This document shows, one piece after another, positions 20,901 through 31,500 of a DNA stretch of 64,000 nucleotides (the first letter of the stretch is position 1; each line of letters opens with the position of its first letter). The notes beneath the pieces were generated by a model, which saw only the letters and a program-made list of their open reading frames with translations, was not told the origin of the DNA and searched no databases. The position numbers and the translations under genes are program-made. The stretch is from Sarcocystis neurona (taxonomy: Eukaryota; Apicomplexa; Conoidasida; Eucoccidiorida; Sarcocystidae). The stretch covers positions 4,804,405-4,868,404 of the forward strand of contig KL647290.1 of assembly GCA_000727475.1 (NCBI GenBank), read 5' to 3'.

Positions 20901-23900
20901 CGAAGAAGAAGCTTTCGAGTTCGCCCAGCTCTACAAGGCGCGGATGAAAGGCAACATGATCTTCGTCGGGGAGCTGCTGAAGAGCAAGATGATCTCCCAC
21001 CGCATTTTGCTCGAGTGTATCGACCGCCTGCTGCAGAAACGGGTCGAGTGCATCCAAATCTCGAGAGGAGAGGATCAGGGCGTCCCGCACATGGAAGCGC
21101 TCTGTGCCTTCCTGCACACCGTCGGGCCGTTCTTCGAACACCCCAAGGCAAGGCGGCCGCACAGAAGAGCAACAGAGAAAAGAGAGAGAGAGAGACGCAG
21201 AAGACAAAAAGCGGCCGCCGCGGAGAGGAGGCCCACGAGCCGCAGCGAAGGACAGGATGAACAAGCAGCAGCAGCGGAAGGAGCACACAAGGAGGAGAAG
21301 GAGGACGCAACAGAAGACGGGCGGAGCAGGCAGCTAGAAGAGGGCAGAAGAAGTGAAGTGCAGCAGGAACGGAAGGGAGGGGGAAACCCAGAGATGCGAT
21401 AGAAGAACAACGGTAGCAGCACCGCTGCCGGAGGGGCAGGGAGGGGACGACCGGCAGCACAGATGGGAAGGGAAAAAATAGCGAAGACGGGAAGAGCAGC
21501 AGGAGTCGGGAGGAGGAGAGGGTGGAGGAGAGATTAAAGCAGCAGAGATAAAAAGACAGAGATAGGAAGAAGAGCAAGACGGGGGCGAGGAGAAGACTGC
21601 GACAGCAAATGGGAGAGGGATATAGGGAGGAGGGCCTAAAAAGCTGAGAGGGAAAGGAGGAGGGGGTACAGGTATAAAGGACCGGGAAGGGCAGGAGACA
21701 TACGGAAGAGACTAAAAGTACAGAAGGAGGGGACGGAAGGGAAATTCAAACGCGAGGGAAGAGAGAAAAAATCGAACCGTCTTTGTCTTAAATGAATTTC
21801 TCATTCTTGTGTCGACGAAGGGCTCATCCGTATGCGTGGGGGCACGGGTTCCCCTCAGCGGGTTGCGGCCGGTAGACGCAGCAGAGCAGCTGCACCTCTG
21901 CATTTCTGAGCGGTCGTCCCGCTTGCGTATGAGGGGGACGCGAACACCCGAGCACTGCTTCGCACTCACTGTGTTGCTGCGTCGTTGTGGCTGCTCTGCT
22001 GCGTACCAAGTTTTCTTCGTGGAGAGGGCAACAACAGCGGGTGGCGGGTACGGAGAGGAGGGTTTGTAGTAGTAGTAGTAGTATGGACGTCACAGTCGGT
22101 GTCTGGTTTTCTTCTTTTCGGTAGTTTCCGTTACGTAGTGGCTTCCTCTTTCTGATCGTAGTGCGCGTTTCTTCGTGTCGCCGTGGCCTCGGTTTCCTCC
22201 TGCACGTGGGGGGGAGGCGCGGCAGAGCTTCCCACCTCGTCGTGATAAGGAGTGCTGTGCTGCTGCCCGGCAGCAGCTGCTGCCCGGCGTCCCCGGTCTT
22301 TGGGGATGCAGCGGGTCTCTTCTGTGTATGTAGCGTTTCTCTTTTTTCGTCTTACTTGGACTTCCGTCCGCGCCATGCCCACGTGCGTTGTGTCGCGTCT
22401 GCTTCCTGCTGCTGTCGTTTTCTGCTCGTGGCAAGGCGGTTGCCCCTGCCGCTGCTGGTGCCCGTCGTCGTCTTCATCTTCTTCGTCTGTCTGCTGCTGC
22501 TTTGCGGTTGCAACGCTTTGTGTCTCTTCATTTGCAGTGGAAGTACTACGGAGACTTCTGCCAGCGCATTGCGACGGTGCAGCAGCTGCAGCAGGATGAC
22601 TCCCTTCCGTTTCGCATGCGTTGTCTTTTAAAAGATGTCCTCGATAATCGAGCGGAGAAGTGGAGGAAGAAGTTCGCGGCGTCGAAGGAAGGACCAACGA
22701 GTCTGGCAGAGCTGCATCAGCAGGCCCAGATGGAGGAGCAGCAGCAGCAACACCATCATCACTACCCTCAGCAGCAGCAGCAGCACGCAGCAGGAGCGGC
22801 AGCAGGGGGCGGAGGAGCAGCAGGAGCGGGACTTCTAAGAGGAAAAGGATCAGGTGCCGCTGCAGCAGACGAGGGGGGATGGGAACTTGCATCCTCCGGC
22901 AGAAGAGGCGCAGGCGTGTCGGCGACAAAAGCGACGGTAACAAACACGTCACTTGCACTGCTGCTACTGCTGCTGGTGCTTCTTTGCCGTGACCCCCGTG
23001 TAGTGTCGTGGCTGCTGTTGCACGTCCGCAGCGTGAGGCTGTTTTGCTGCCGGTGCCGGTCGGACGAGTGCTGCTGCTCCTGCGCGACGACGACCACTGG
23101 CGGCATTGCTGAAGTTAGTACGGGGGTGCTGGGGCTGCAGTTGCTGCTTGAGACATGCGCCGCGTGTGGAGATGTGTCGCCGCGCCGTTGCTGCCTTTGT
23201 GTTCCTGTTGTTGGGGCGACTGCATTGCTGTTCCTGTTGCCGCGAAATGGCGTCTGGTCCTGTCGCTGTGGTGTGTTGCTGCTCCAGCAGCCACAGAAAG
23301 GCGGACTGTCATTGCCAACGAGCGGCGGTGCCGGAGGAGGCAGTGGCCGGGGCGGAGGCCTCGACGGATCGAAGCCCGCCAATTTTTTCACGTTAGTCTC
23401 ACTCCCTTTCTCTTGACGTATTCACGTTTGTATTTCGTTCTCTCTGTTTCACACGTACGCACAAAATCTGCGTGCATTTTTTACGAGTGGACATCTGCAC
23501 TTTCCGCTGTTCCTCCTCCCGACGGGGGTGTCTGCAAACCCTCCTCTCTCTACTCATGTACTTGTAGATCTTGTGCATATCCCTCTATATATATTTCTGC
23601 CACTCTCTGTGTAAGTGCGCTGTTGGGCGGCGCGTGGTCATTTATCCCGAGTACAGACATGCACACGGGTGCGACGCAAAGGCCCCTCTCGCTCGTTGCC
23701 TGAGTTGTTTTAGGGGCGTCACTTCGTCAGTAGGACCACTTTTTCCCATATTAAGGGAAACTCTGTGTGCCGTCCTTCTCTTCCTTTCCTTGACGGGCGA
23801 CAACACGTCCGTGTTGTTTCTGCAGGAATTTGTGCCGTTGCAGTCGTTTAGGCAGCTGGGTAAAACCACCCAGGACAGCACGTATTCCCTCTGTACATAC

Positions 23901-26900
23901 ACGCGCGCATTCATCTGCCCGCCAGTCTCTTTCCGGCCGCCTGTACTTCTGCGTTCCCCGTTCTACATATACATACACACATACACGTATAAAATGTTAC
24001 AGACCTGTCTGTGTGTAGTGGTCCCCTACCTGGTTGACTGTTTGTGCGAGTAATCTGCGCGACGCGTGTGTGGGGAGACGCGGGCTTGTTGTGGGCAGAA
24101 GTGGGGTTCTCTCTGTCTCTTGACTGGCTTCAAGCTTTTATGCCTTGCCAGTGATTTAGGTATGCAGGTGAAAAGTGCTGCGCGACGTAGAGACGGGGGT
24201 CCACGCGTTTTTCTCTGTAAATGTGCAGGCTTGTCTGTGTCCGCCTTCCTAACGTCAGTTTTCCCGTTTTGCTGCTTCACGTGCGCCATTTTTCGCTGTC
24301 CAGCTGCTATTTATATAGATACATGTATCATATCTCTGTCCAGCTGTATATATATGTGTATATTGCATGGTATTGCAGGAGTGCAGCTGTGTGTGCCTTT
24401 GTGTGTAATTACTGTTGAAAGAGGTACTTCGTTCCACAACACGCCTATCTGTAAAATGTTTATACGCAGTTTTTCACGAGAAACTCATGCGGGCACGTGG
24501 TTCTGCCGCTGCTGCTAGTCCTGGTGCTGCTGCTAGTCCTGGTGCTGCTGGTTTGGGGTGGCGGTGCCTGTGGGGTTTGATGCAGACTGTTTAGCCGGGC
24601 CCGCACTGCAGCAGCAGCGAGTCGAGCGGCTGAGAAGGAGCAGGGAGCGCGGCAGCAGCAGCAGGAGGTGGGTGGGCGAGGCGCGAGAGAAAGCTGGACC
24701 GGCGTGGGGAGCAGCAGCAGCTCGTCGTCGTCGCTCAGCAACCTCGGCGTCACCCAGAACAACAGCAGCAGCAGCAGAGGCTTGGCGATGACCCAGCAGC
24801 CAGGAGCTCCAGCAGGAGGGGATAGATCTCTCTCGTCGCTTGCAGCACGAGCAGCCGCAGCGGCAAGCAGCAGTCGTCCTGCTGATGCAGCTTCTGCGTC
24901 CACGCGAACTGCTGCCGGTGCAGCTCCCGAAGGTTCTAAGTTTGACAAGCGCCGAAAGTAAGCAGAATACAGAACAACTCGTGTTTTTCTCATTTGGTGT
25001 CTACGCTTGCGACTGCCGCGGCGCCGCGAGACAGCTCGCTTCTGCGGGAGAGTGCTGCTTCCTTTCCACGGCCCTTGCTGCCGCCACGCCACACGGCTGC
25101 TGCTGTGCAGCAGCTGCTGCAGCCGCGGGTTCCCGCTGTCCTGCGGCAGCTGTACGATTGCTCCAAGTGCTGGTGGAGTCTCTCAGCGGGTGTTGTGCGT
25201 TTGCCGCTGCTGTTGCTGCAGGTCTGCCGATGTGAATCAGGAAGAGGCGCTTTATGCGACGTCTGCTGGGGAGATGTCCAGAGTAAGAGTTAGTGCGCCG
25301 GCTGCGTTAGGATGATGTGTGTGTGTGTAGCAATACCCGCGCTGAGAAAACACACACGTCCATACATTTCGTCATCCCTTTGGTGCGCATATATGCATAC
25401 ATACAGCTGTATACCCGCATATACGTGTTTGTGTGTATCTCTCACAGACGAGTACGGGGTAGTGTACCTACGCCGATCTGTTTGCTCAGTTTAGACGTAG
25501 AAGGTAGGGCACGTATATCACACGCTGCCAGATAATCGTGTACATGTGAGTACACTAAATATAAAAACATGTATATACATGCATATGGTGGGGACTGAGA
25601 ATGTGAGGGTTTCTTTCTTTGTGCACACCGCGCGTGGTAGGACGACCCCGTCTTCGCGGGGCGATTGCTGCTGTGTGAACTTCGCTTCAGCGTAGAGGTG
25701 AATTAACTGTATATGCACGCTTGAAACCGCTGAGTGCGGAGACGTAGCAGGTGGGCAGAAGCAGATTGCAGCTACTCGTCAAATTGATGTTTACGTAAAA
25801 GCCAGGTGCCGCAGTCTTTCTTGAGGAACACGCAGCTCCGGATAGAGCTGCCACACCGCAGCAGCGTCTTCCGCCTCCCCTCCTTCTGCTGTTGCGCGTG
25901 TTCCGTGTAAGCACTGCTGCACTTCCGTTCGTCGCCGTCTCCTGGTCCTGCTGCTGTCTGCTTTTTCTGCTGCGGATATCTGCTGTTGAGAAGGTCTCGG
26001 CTTTTGCTGCTGGCGGGACTGCTGCAGCTGGTGCAGGCGGGTAGTCTTTGGTGGTGGGGTGCTGCCGTTCTTGCTGCTGCTGGTCTCCGCCGTGTCGTGC
26101 TTCGCTATCACCACTGCTGTTTCCCGTGGCTGTCCGGTGCGGGCACAACTAATGCAAAGCGTCGGGGCTGTTGTCTGCTGTTGCTGCTGCTTTTGCGCCA
26201 CAGGAGAAACTGCTGGGGGCTGCTGTTTCCGAAGTGAAGGAATTGGGACAGTCACTCGATCTGGCCACGGCACTCGATATGATGCAGCAGTTGAATCCTC
26301 CACCTGCTGCGCATAAGGTAATGCTCCACGAACAGCAGAAGCTACACAGAAGCTATAGAGAGTTGCGCGCGCGCGCGAAGAATTTTTTCTTGAAAAAACG
26401 TGCTGGTGGCGATACATCAGCACGGCGGAAGAATGTGAGAAGTGTTGAAAGATGCGCGAGTTAAGCAGGGAGGAAGTGTTCATGCAGCACAGACACACGA
26501 GAGTCGCTGAGAATTCGTATTCTCCCGCAGCGTAGGAATTCGCCAGCAGCAAAGCAATATAGCAGCGGTTCTTCGGCAAAACAGGACGAAGCTCGAGCCC
26601 ACGGAAACACATGTGTCAGCTGCGTAGAAAGGCGTAAAAATCACGGCGACACTGCAGCCTCGTGGAACGGCTGCAGAGCAGCAGGGAAGAATGTCTGCAG
26701 CGCGCGAGAGAGGGTCGAGGCGCAGCAGCAGGACGGGTGTTCTGCAGCAGCCTCGTGGAACGGCTGCAGAGCAGCAGGGAAGAATGTCTGCAGCGCGCGA
26801 GAGAGGGTCGAGGCGCAGCAGCAGGACTGGTGTTCTGCAGCAGCCTCGTGGAACGGCTGCAGAGCAGCAGGGAAGAATATCTGCAGCGCGCGAGAGAGGG

Positions 26901-28596
26901 TCGAGGCGCAGCAGCAGGACGGGTGTTCTGTGTGGACGCGGGTGCGTATGGGTGCTGCGCATGGGTTGGCCGTATGTGTAGATCCCTGTGCGCATGCAAA
27001 AGCGTAAGCTGTGTACAGAGAGAGTATGTGTTGATAGTGTGTGGATGCCACTGCAGCTGAACAGGCAGGGAATGCATGTATAGTAGAAGTCCGCAGCTAC
27101 CACTGCCGCCACTACACAGAGAGAGTTTCTATCGATAGAAGTAGTCGTGAATGTATATACTGCTGTTGCGCAGGACACTTGCCCAGGATCCCGCGCGCAA
27201 GGGCAGCGGGAAGCCTGTGCGCATATCTGGCAGTGTGATGTGAAGAGGCGTATATATAATGTGTATGCGTCTTTTTGCCTCTTATATACACGGCGGCAGA
27301 GAAGTACCTGTGCGTCTGGGCAGGTATGCACGTATGCATATATATATATATATATGTATGTTCAAGTCAATATGAGTGTGTGTTCCTCGCGTGCGGCGCC
27401 ACTCGCTGTTTACAGGACATTTTTGATGAGTGGCTGAGGTACTCTATAGAAGGACTGAGTGCCGACAAGGAGACAGTGAATCGGCAACGGGCGATACTGT
27501 TCCGCTTCCTGGTGCATCTGTGCTTGAAGAAAATCATGCAGCCGGACGCTCTCAAAGCATGGTAAGGACATACCCGTCACCTTAACACACAATGTCTTTC
27601 ATGCCCTTATGTATCTACGCTGCTGATCTCTGTGTGTCGCTCTAATTATCGCTCTTCGCACGCATCTGTATGGGTGTGTGTGTGGACGCAAGCACGGGCA
27701 CGAGTGGGTGCGTATTTGTGTGTCGACGTAGGTGTGTATATTTGTGTGTCTAGGAGGTACGCCTGTTCGACGTCTTGTAGGCCAGCAACAGCACCAAGTA
27801 CATGTGTACATGTCTTGGTGTGTGTAGGACTATTCATGTGTATGCTTCTGTAGGTGTGTGTACATCGGTTCTATATATATGTGCGTGTATCTGTCTGCGA
27901 GTGGGTCTGAATATGTATGTGTCGAAGAGAGAACAGGTTCTGCAGGCCTGGCTGCGCCATGGCCTCTCGGGCGCGCAGACGCGCAGAGTATCCTTTTCTG
28001 TTCAGCAGACTTGGTCCGGAGCCAAGAGGAGGACGCCGTGATTGGCAGGGTGGTATGCGTGGAGGTTTTTTCCGCATGAGTGTCTGGGTGCGTATACCGC
28101 GGACAGGGGCGAGGAAGATGCGTCTGTCCAAATACGGCCATCAGTGAATACACGAGTATACATTTACGACTTTCGTGTGTGTACGCGTGGACGTGGTGGG
28201 TGGATGTGTGTCCTGACATCCTCCTCGGCCGGTACCTCTGCTGCGTCGTGCTGCAGCCTCGTGGAGTTCATGACGGGTGAAGGGCAGCATCACGGGAGCG
28301 ACGACGATGACGAGCCGCTCGAAACCCCGTACACCGACATGAAGATTGATGTGCCGCGCCTTCCCGAATTCATGAAGGAGATGTTGCACGTCATAGAAAG
28401 TAAGCTTTCAGAAGTGCTTCACACTGACGGACAAGGAAGCGAGCGTGTCGTGTTGTTTCAGAAGTACTCAGGTGTGCTGTGCGCACGTAAAAGAAAGGGA
28501 CGATTTGCAGGCGGTGCGAGCACGCGTGCGGGTTGTAGAGAGAAGTCAGATACAGAGATCTCTAGCGCTGTCATTCGTATGCCGTTACGGGATTGA
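7252..28596 (+). CDS. Giant eIF4G-type translation initiation factor (MIF4G + MA3), 11-exon model
   Basis: This is the scaffold of the cap-binding complex eIF4F, which links eIF4E, eIF4A and poly(A)-binding protein in the cytoplasm. Exon model: 7252-17963, 18982-19159, 19826-19908, 20829-21147, 22538-22936, 23288-23391, 24586-24957, 25222-25282, 26204-26317, 27416-27561, 28257-28596. All phases agree, giving about 4,275 residues. The start is the first in-frame ATG after the stop at 7093. Residues 1-3570 are low complexity. MIF4G spans about 3574-3812 (GHLNKLTIEKFDKLYEQI, then CLLKDVLDNR). MA3 spans about 4060-4235 (DIFDEWLRYSIEG, then DVPRLPEFMKEML). Two PAM2 motifs and an eIF4E-site-like motif precede MIF4G. 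Uncertain parts are exon 6, the start of exon 7 (24586 or 24595 both fit) and the 3' end. The length far exceeds usual eIF4G proteins (about 900-1,700 residues). An additional 5' exon is possible. Confidence 0.85.
7741..7776 (+). other. PAM2-like motif 1 in eIF4G
   Basis: Codons 164-175 (numbered from ATG 7252) read SQLRADAVEFRP. The PAM2 consensus that binds the MLLE domain of poly(A)-binding protein is roughly xxLNxxAxEFxP. This copy keeps Leu3, Ala7, Glu9, Phe10 and Pro12, with Arg in place of Asn4. It stands out as non-repetitive sequence between Ser/Ala runs. Binding is inferred from the motif only. Confidence 0.6.
8464..8499 (+). other. PAM2-like motif 2 in eIF4G
   Basis: Codons 405-416 read HQFNKNAQEFIP. 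This matches PAM2 at Asn4, Ala7, Glu9, Phe10 and Pro12, with Phe for Leu at position 3. It is followed by GRPFFV and flanked by Ser/Thr-rich sequence. It is the better of the two copies, about 240 residues after the first. Confidence 0.7.
17215..17250 (+). other. eIF4E-binding-site-like motif with His in place of Tyr
   Basis: Codons 3322-3333 read HTRAVLLLWRER. The canonical eIF4E-binding motif is YxxxxL followed by a hydrophobic residue, commonly YxR with LL. Here Arg3 and Leu6-Leu7 fit but the first residue is CAT (His). The position, about 250 residues before MIF4G, is where the eIF4E site lies in eIF4G proteins. A second partial match, YKFETLR, lies at 16936-16956 but lacks the final hydrophobic residue. 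Confidence 0.5.
17964..20828 (+). other. eIF4G introns 1-3
   Basis: The introns are 17964-18981, 19160-19825 and 19909-20828, lying between the first four exons. They contain CTG-rich tracts, (GT)n near 18900-18930 and TATACG-type microsatellite DNA around 20050-20440. Acceptors are CCCTGCAG, GTGCTGCAG and TTTTGGTCGCAG; donors are GTAAGC, GTAAAT and GTAAAC. No RNA gene is recognised in them. Confidence 0.75.
18982..22936 (+). CDS. eIF4G exons 2-5: MIF4G domain
   Basis: The exons are 18982-19159, 19826-19908, 20829-21147 and 22538-22936. They encode the HEAT-repeat MIF4G domain that contacts eIF4A and RNA. Diagnostic sequence includes DEQQVLLRRLKGHLNKLT, FDKLYEQILNAGI, NMIFVGELLKSKMIS, ALCAFLHTVGPFF and RMRCLLKDVLDNRAEKW. 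Junction phases are 2, 0, 2 and 0, each restoring the domain. Exon 4 ends at HPK just before a GC dinucleotide (21148), so intron 4 is GC-AG. After the domain, exon 5 continues into Gln/His/Ala/Gly low complexity and stops at a GTAACA donor (22937). Confidence 0.88.
21148..22537 (+). other. eIF4G intron 4: GC-AG intron with purine-rich block
   Basis: This 1,390-base intron starts GCAAGG instead of GT and ends CTTCATTTGCAG. The exon sides join HPK to WKYYGDF in phase 0, exactly as a MIF4G domain requires, and no GT donor nearby would do so. From about 21170 to 21760 the + strand is mostly A and G (GAGAGAGAG, GGAAGAAG runs). A short TAG-triplet run is at 22068-22083. Confidence 0.75.
23288..24957 (+). 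CDS. eIF4G exons 6-7: linker between MIF4G and MA3 (tentative)
   Basis: Exon 6 (23288-23391) encodes a Gly/Ser-rich segment ending GSKPANFF. Its donor would be GTTAGT, leaving AC. Without splicing, the frame would stop at 23414. Exon 7 (24586-24957, or from 24595) is Ala/Ser/Gln-rich and ends EGSKFDKRRK with donor GTAAGC, leaving AA. Both phases fit their neighbours, but the sequence is low complexity and no homology anchors it, so boundaries could shift or extra exons could exist. Confidence 0.5.
25222..28596 (+). CDS. eIF4G exons 8-11: MA3 domain and C-terminus
   Basis: The exons are 25222-25282 (KSADVNQEEALYATSAGEMSR), 26204-26317 (EKLLGAAVSEVKELGQSLDL...), 27416-27561 (DIFDEWLRYSIEGLSADKET...) and 28257-28596. 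Joined, they give the helical MA3 domain that binds eIF4A in eIF4G. The pattern is an N-terminal helix pair, then DEWLRYSIEG, then LFRFLVHLCLKKIM, then an acidic insert GSDDDDE, and DVPRLPEFMKEMLHVIE. Every junction is in phase (donors GTAAGA, GTAATG, GTAAGG). The last exon is open to TGA at 28594. A possible 62-base intron (28400-28461) would give a shorter tail instead. Confidence 0.75.
25283..28256 (+). other. eIF4G introns 8-10
   Basis: The introns are 25283-26203, 26318-27415 and 27562-28256. They hold TATA/TGTG microsatellite DNA (around 25320-25590, 27330-27380 and 27700-27910) and, in the middle intron, a 93-bp tandem repeat described separately. No further coding exon is needed, because phases on both sides match. 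Confidence 0.7.
26658..26930. repeat. 93-bp tandem repeat, three near-identical copies
   Basis: Copies begin at 26658, 26751 and 26844, each starting CCTCGTGGAACGGCTGCAGA and ending near GTGTTCTG. The visible differences are a few single bases (for example ACGGGTG versus ACTGGTG, and AATGTCTG versus AATATCTG). The period is 31 codons with no stop in most frames, so several spurious frames run through it on both strands. It lies inside an intron separating two MA3 exons. Confidence 0.92.
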
Positions 28597-31500
28597 TGAA
28601 GCGTCAAAGCACGCACCGTATCGCATAAACCGGTATTTCCCCACGAATACGCGGGGGACGGCAGGGAGTGCCGCGGCAAGTCGTGAAAAGAGACGTTCTT
28701 CACAAAAATATGTGTGCTCACGCTTTAAAACTTTAACATTCAACAGGAAGAAGAAGGGATGCTTTCCGGTAGGTGCCTCCGCACGGACGCGTAGCTATTG
28801 CATATATCTAGATATGCGCACACGTAGACCTGGAGAGATGTGCACCGCTCCGCGCGCAGGGCTCGGAACTGCGGGTTTTTCTGCATTGCGTTGACAGGGC
28901 CTGTCCCCTCTGCAAAGCCGGTAGCCTGTTGTGAGATCGTGTACCCCTTGTGAGATCGCGCATTTGCAAGTGAGGTAGCATCTACGTGTAGTGGCGTGTG
29001 TATATGTATTACCACTACACTTGCGTATGTATTCTTGCAAGCCCCCACTCTGGTTTTCTCTACTGTATATGAAGTGCTCACTGTGTGAGTAAGAGCTCTG
29101 TCTTTAGACTTGTAGCCATCTTTTGTAGTTCACGTGGTACGAAGAAGCCTGACTCGGAATGGGATGCTCTCACGTTGTGTAGCTCAGTTTATTCGCAATG
29201 TGTGGTGAGTGAAAATAGTAGCGCATTGGGCCTTTCTCGTTTGCAGAGCGTTGTTTTCCCGTTGCAGTCAGGATTAACGCTGCTGTTAAAGAGGATCAGT
29301 GTAGAGTGCTTTTGTGATAGGAGTGTCATATTCAGTGTGAAGCGACACCCTTGTCGAGAATTATTTTTACGGGACTGTTTTTGTCGAGGGTTCTGTGGTG
29401 CGAGCAGCATTGCTGTGATAAAGTTTTAGTTGATGGATATTCAATCTTTTTCCTTTTGTCGTCACAAAACCATCGTTGCCGTTTGTGTGTTGGTGCACAG
29501 CGGAGGATGCCGAACGCACTGTTTTGAGCACGACGACGCTAGCCAATCTAAAGGGCAGTCTGTAACTCAGCAGTCGGGGGGGGGACGATCATTTTTGGGC
29601 TTCAGGAAGGCGCTTGTGGAGGTTCTGCTTACGCTCAAGCACTTCCACGCGTTTCCAAGGAGGTGTGCCTTGTGGAACAGAAGGCAGGCGCAGCGAGGCT
29701 GAGTCGAAGCTTGCGGTGCAGTCGCTCTGCGTCCGGCGCACGTTCTCACTGTCCGCTGTCCATAGACCTCATTGCACCCATGTTCAGGGATCTTCACGGA
29801 GAGCAGTCCTTTGTGTTACAGTGACGTTCGCTCGATGGTGTTGCGTACGGACCAGGACGGGTTTGTTGGTCGTCGTATTTGCCGAGATACGCGGTCCCGA
29901 TGCCTCCGTCTGGACGGAGGCCATCCGATGATATATGAGCAGGAGTATCATCCGACATTATACTTCTACTGTTACAATGTTACTTGTGCGGCGGACAGTG
30001 ATTCTGTCATGTGTACGCTGCGGAGGTGGTTTGACAGGCTGGTGTACATACCAGAACCACCATGGATGTACATGGTCACGGACGTATCATTCTGTAGTTT
30101 GTAAGCTACACATCACTTCGGTGCCCATTTACAAAGAGTTACCATTCGAGCGTTCCTGGCAGCGTGGGACCCTCGACTAGTGTACACGGCGCGCACCAGG
30201 AGACTTCACCTGTCTATGTGCCCCGCGACTGTAGCACGTTACTGTGTGTGATTGAGGATTCGAGCAGCATATACTTGTGAATAAACAACAGCTCGTTAGT
30301 TATGCATATTTTGTGTGTCTGCACTTTTAATGTTTCACGTGCAACGCACAACGCAGCATCTGTACTGTCATTCATTTTTCATAGGCCACGGCTCTCCTTT
30401 GGGAGACGATGCGGGTAGCGTTCCGGGTTTATTTGCACCCTGGGATGTCGTTCCATGTGGCAAACCTATGTTGCTGATCAGACAGTGTTCAAGTCGCGCA
30501 GTGCAGACCTACTTGACTGCTTGAGTTGTTCGAGAGACATGTGAGTCGCGCCATTCTGCCGCGCCGGTGGGTGGAACAGGTACTGTTGGCAGGCTGTGGC
30601 ATGCGGTGTAGCGAAAAAAAATATCGGTTCGATGGAAATGGTAAATATTGCCGTCGAGTTCGTGTTCAGTTCCGCACGACGCGTATCACTCAGCGTTAGC
30701 GTTCCCTCGGCGTCGCCGTCATAGTCGTGGTGCCACTGAATGCGGAATTTTCACAATTCAGGAACTGGAAACAATTCTGCTAATGGGTTGCATTTTCCGA
30801 ATAACGGGAGTTCATAGAGATACAGACGAGGTGATGTAGCCGCACGGACACAGTAGGAGTGGTGTTTCGTGATACTGAGCACAGAAAGGACTCACAAAAC
30901 TAAACGTTGAAAGCACGAGTGTACACAAGGAAGAGGTGTGATCTCCAGACGGGAACGGCCATCCTCGGTAGGGCTGCGCGGGAGAAATATTATAGAAGGT
31001 TGAGGTACCGGGGACTTGAGCAAAGAGTGCAGTAACACGTGTACAGGTGACCAGACAGACATAGTGCTTGCGTGGGGCCTGTTTTTTGAAGGCAGTGCAT
31101 CCGTGCGTAGATTTTAAAGACAGGGCGAGGTCAACGGCGTATCTGTGCTGTACACTAAGGTTTACGTGGATGCAAGAGTCGGATCTCCGCACGAATATCC
31201 TTTGAAAGCGGAAAAAGCGTGATATACTTACGTTGTCTGTTCAATTCAAAGTCAGCGGTGAGCTGAGCTAATGCTACGCTTGGATTTGAGGTGTGGCGAG
31301 GTCGCGACCTCAGAACTGCTCATCCTGTATCTGGCGATCTCTGCGAAAGGGGCGCGAATACACTTTGTGATCTTGACACATGAATAGTGATAGTCGGCAG
31401 AGCCTACCTATCTTAAGAATAACGCTGAAGTCGTTTCGTCCTCTGCATCCGACTGCATACCACGCAGGGAATAGAAAAGGCAGAGTGACTCACGTCTGCA

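Noticed and set aside
26658..26930. CRISPR-like array
   Set aside because: The 93-bp units are contiguous, without unique spacers, and sit in a eukaryotic intron.
26480..27331. 283-codon - strand frame containing three copies of a 31-residue repeat
   Set aside because: It is a by-product of the 93-bp tandem array in an intron; the other frames are equally open.
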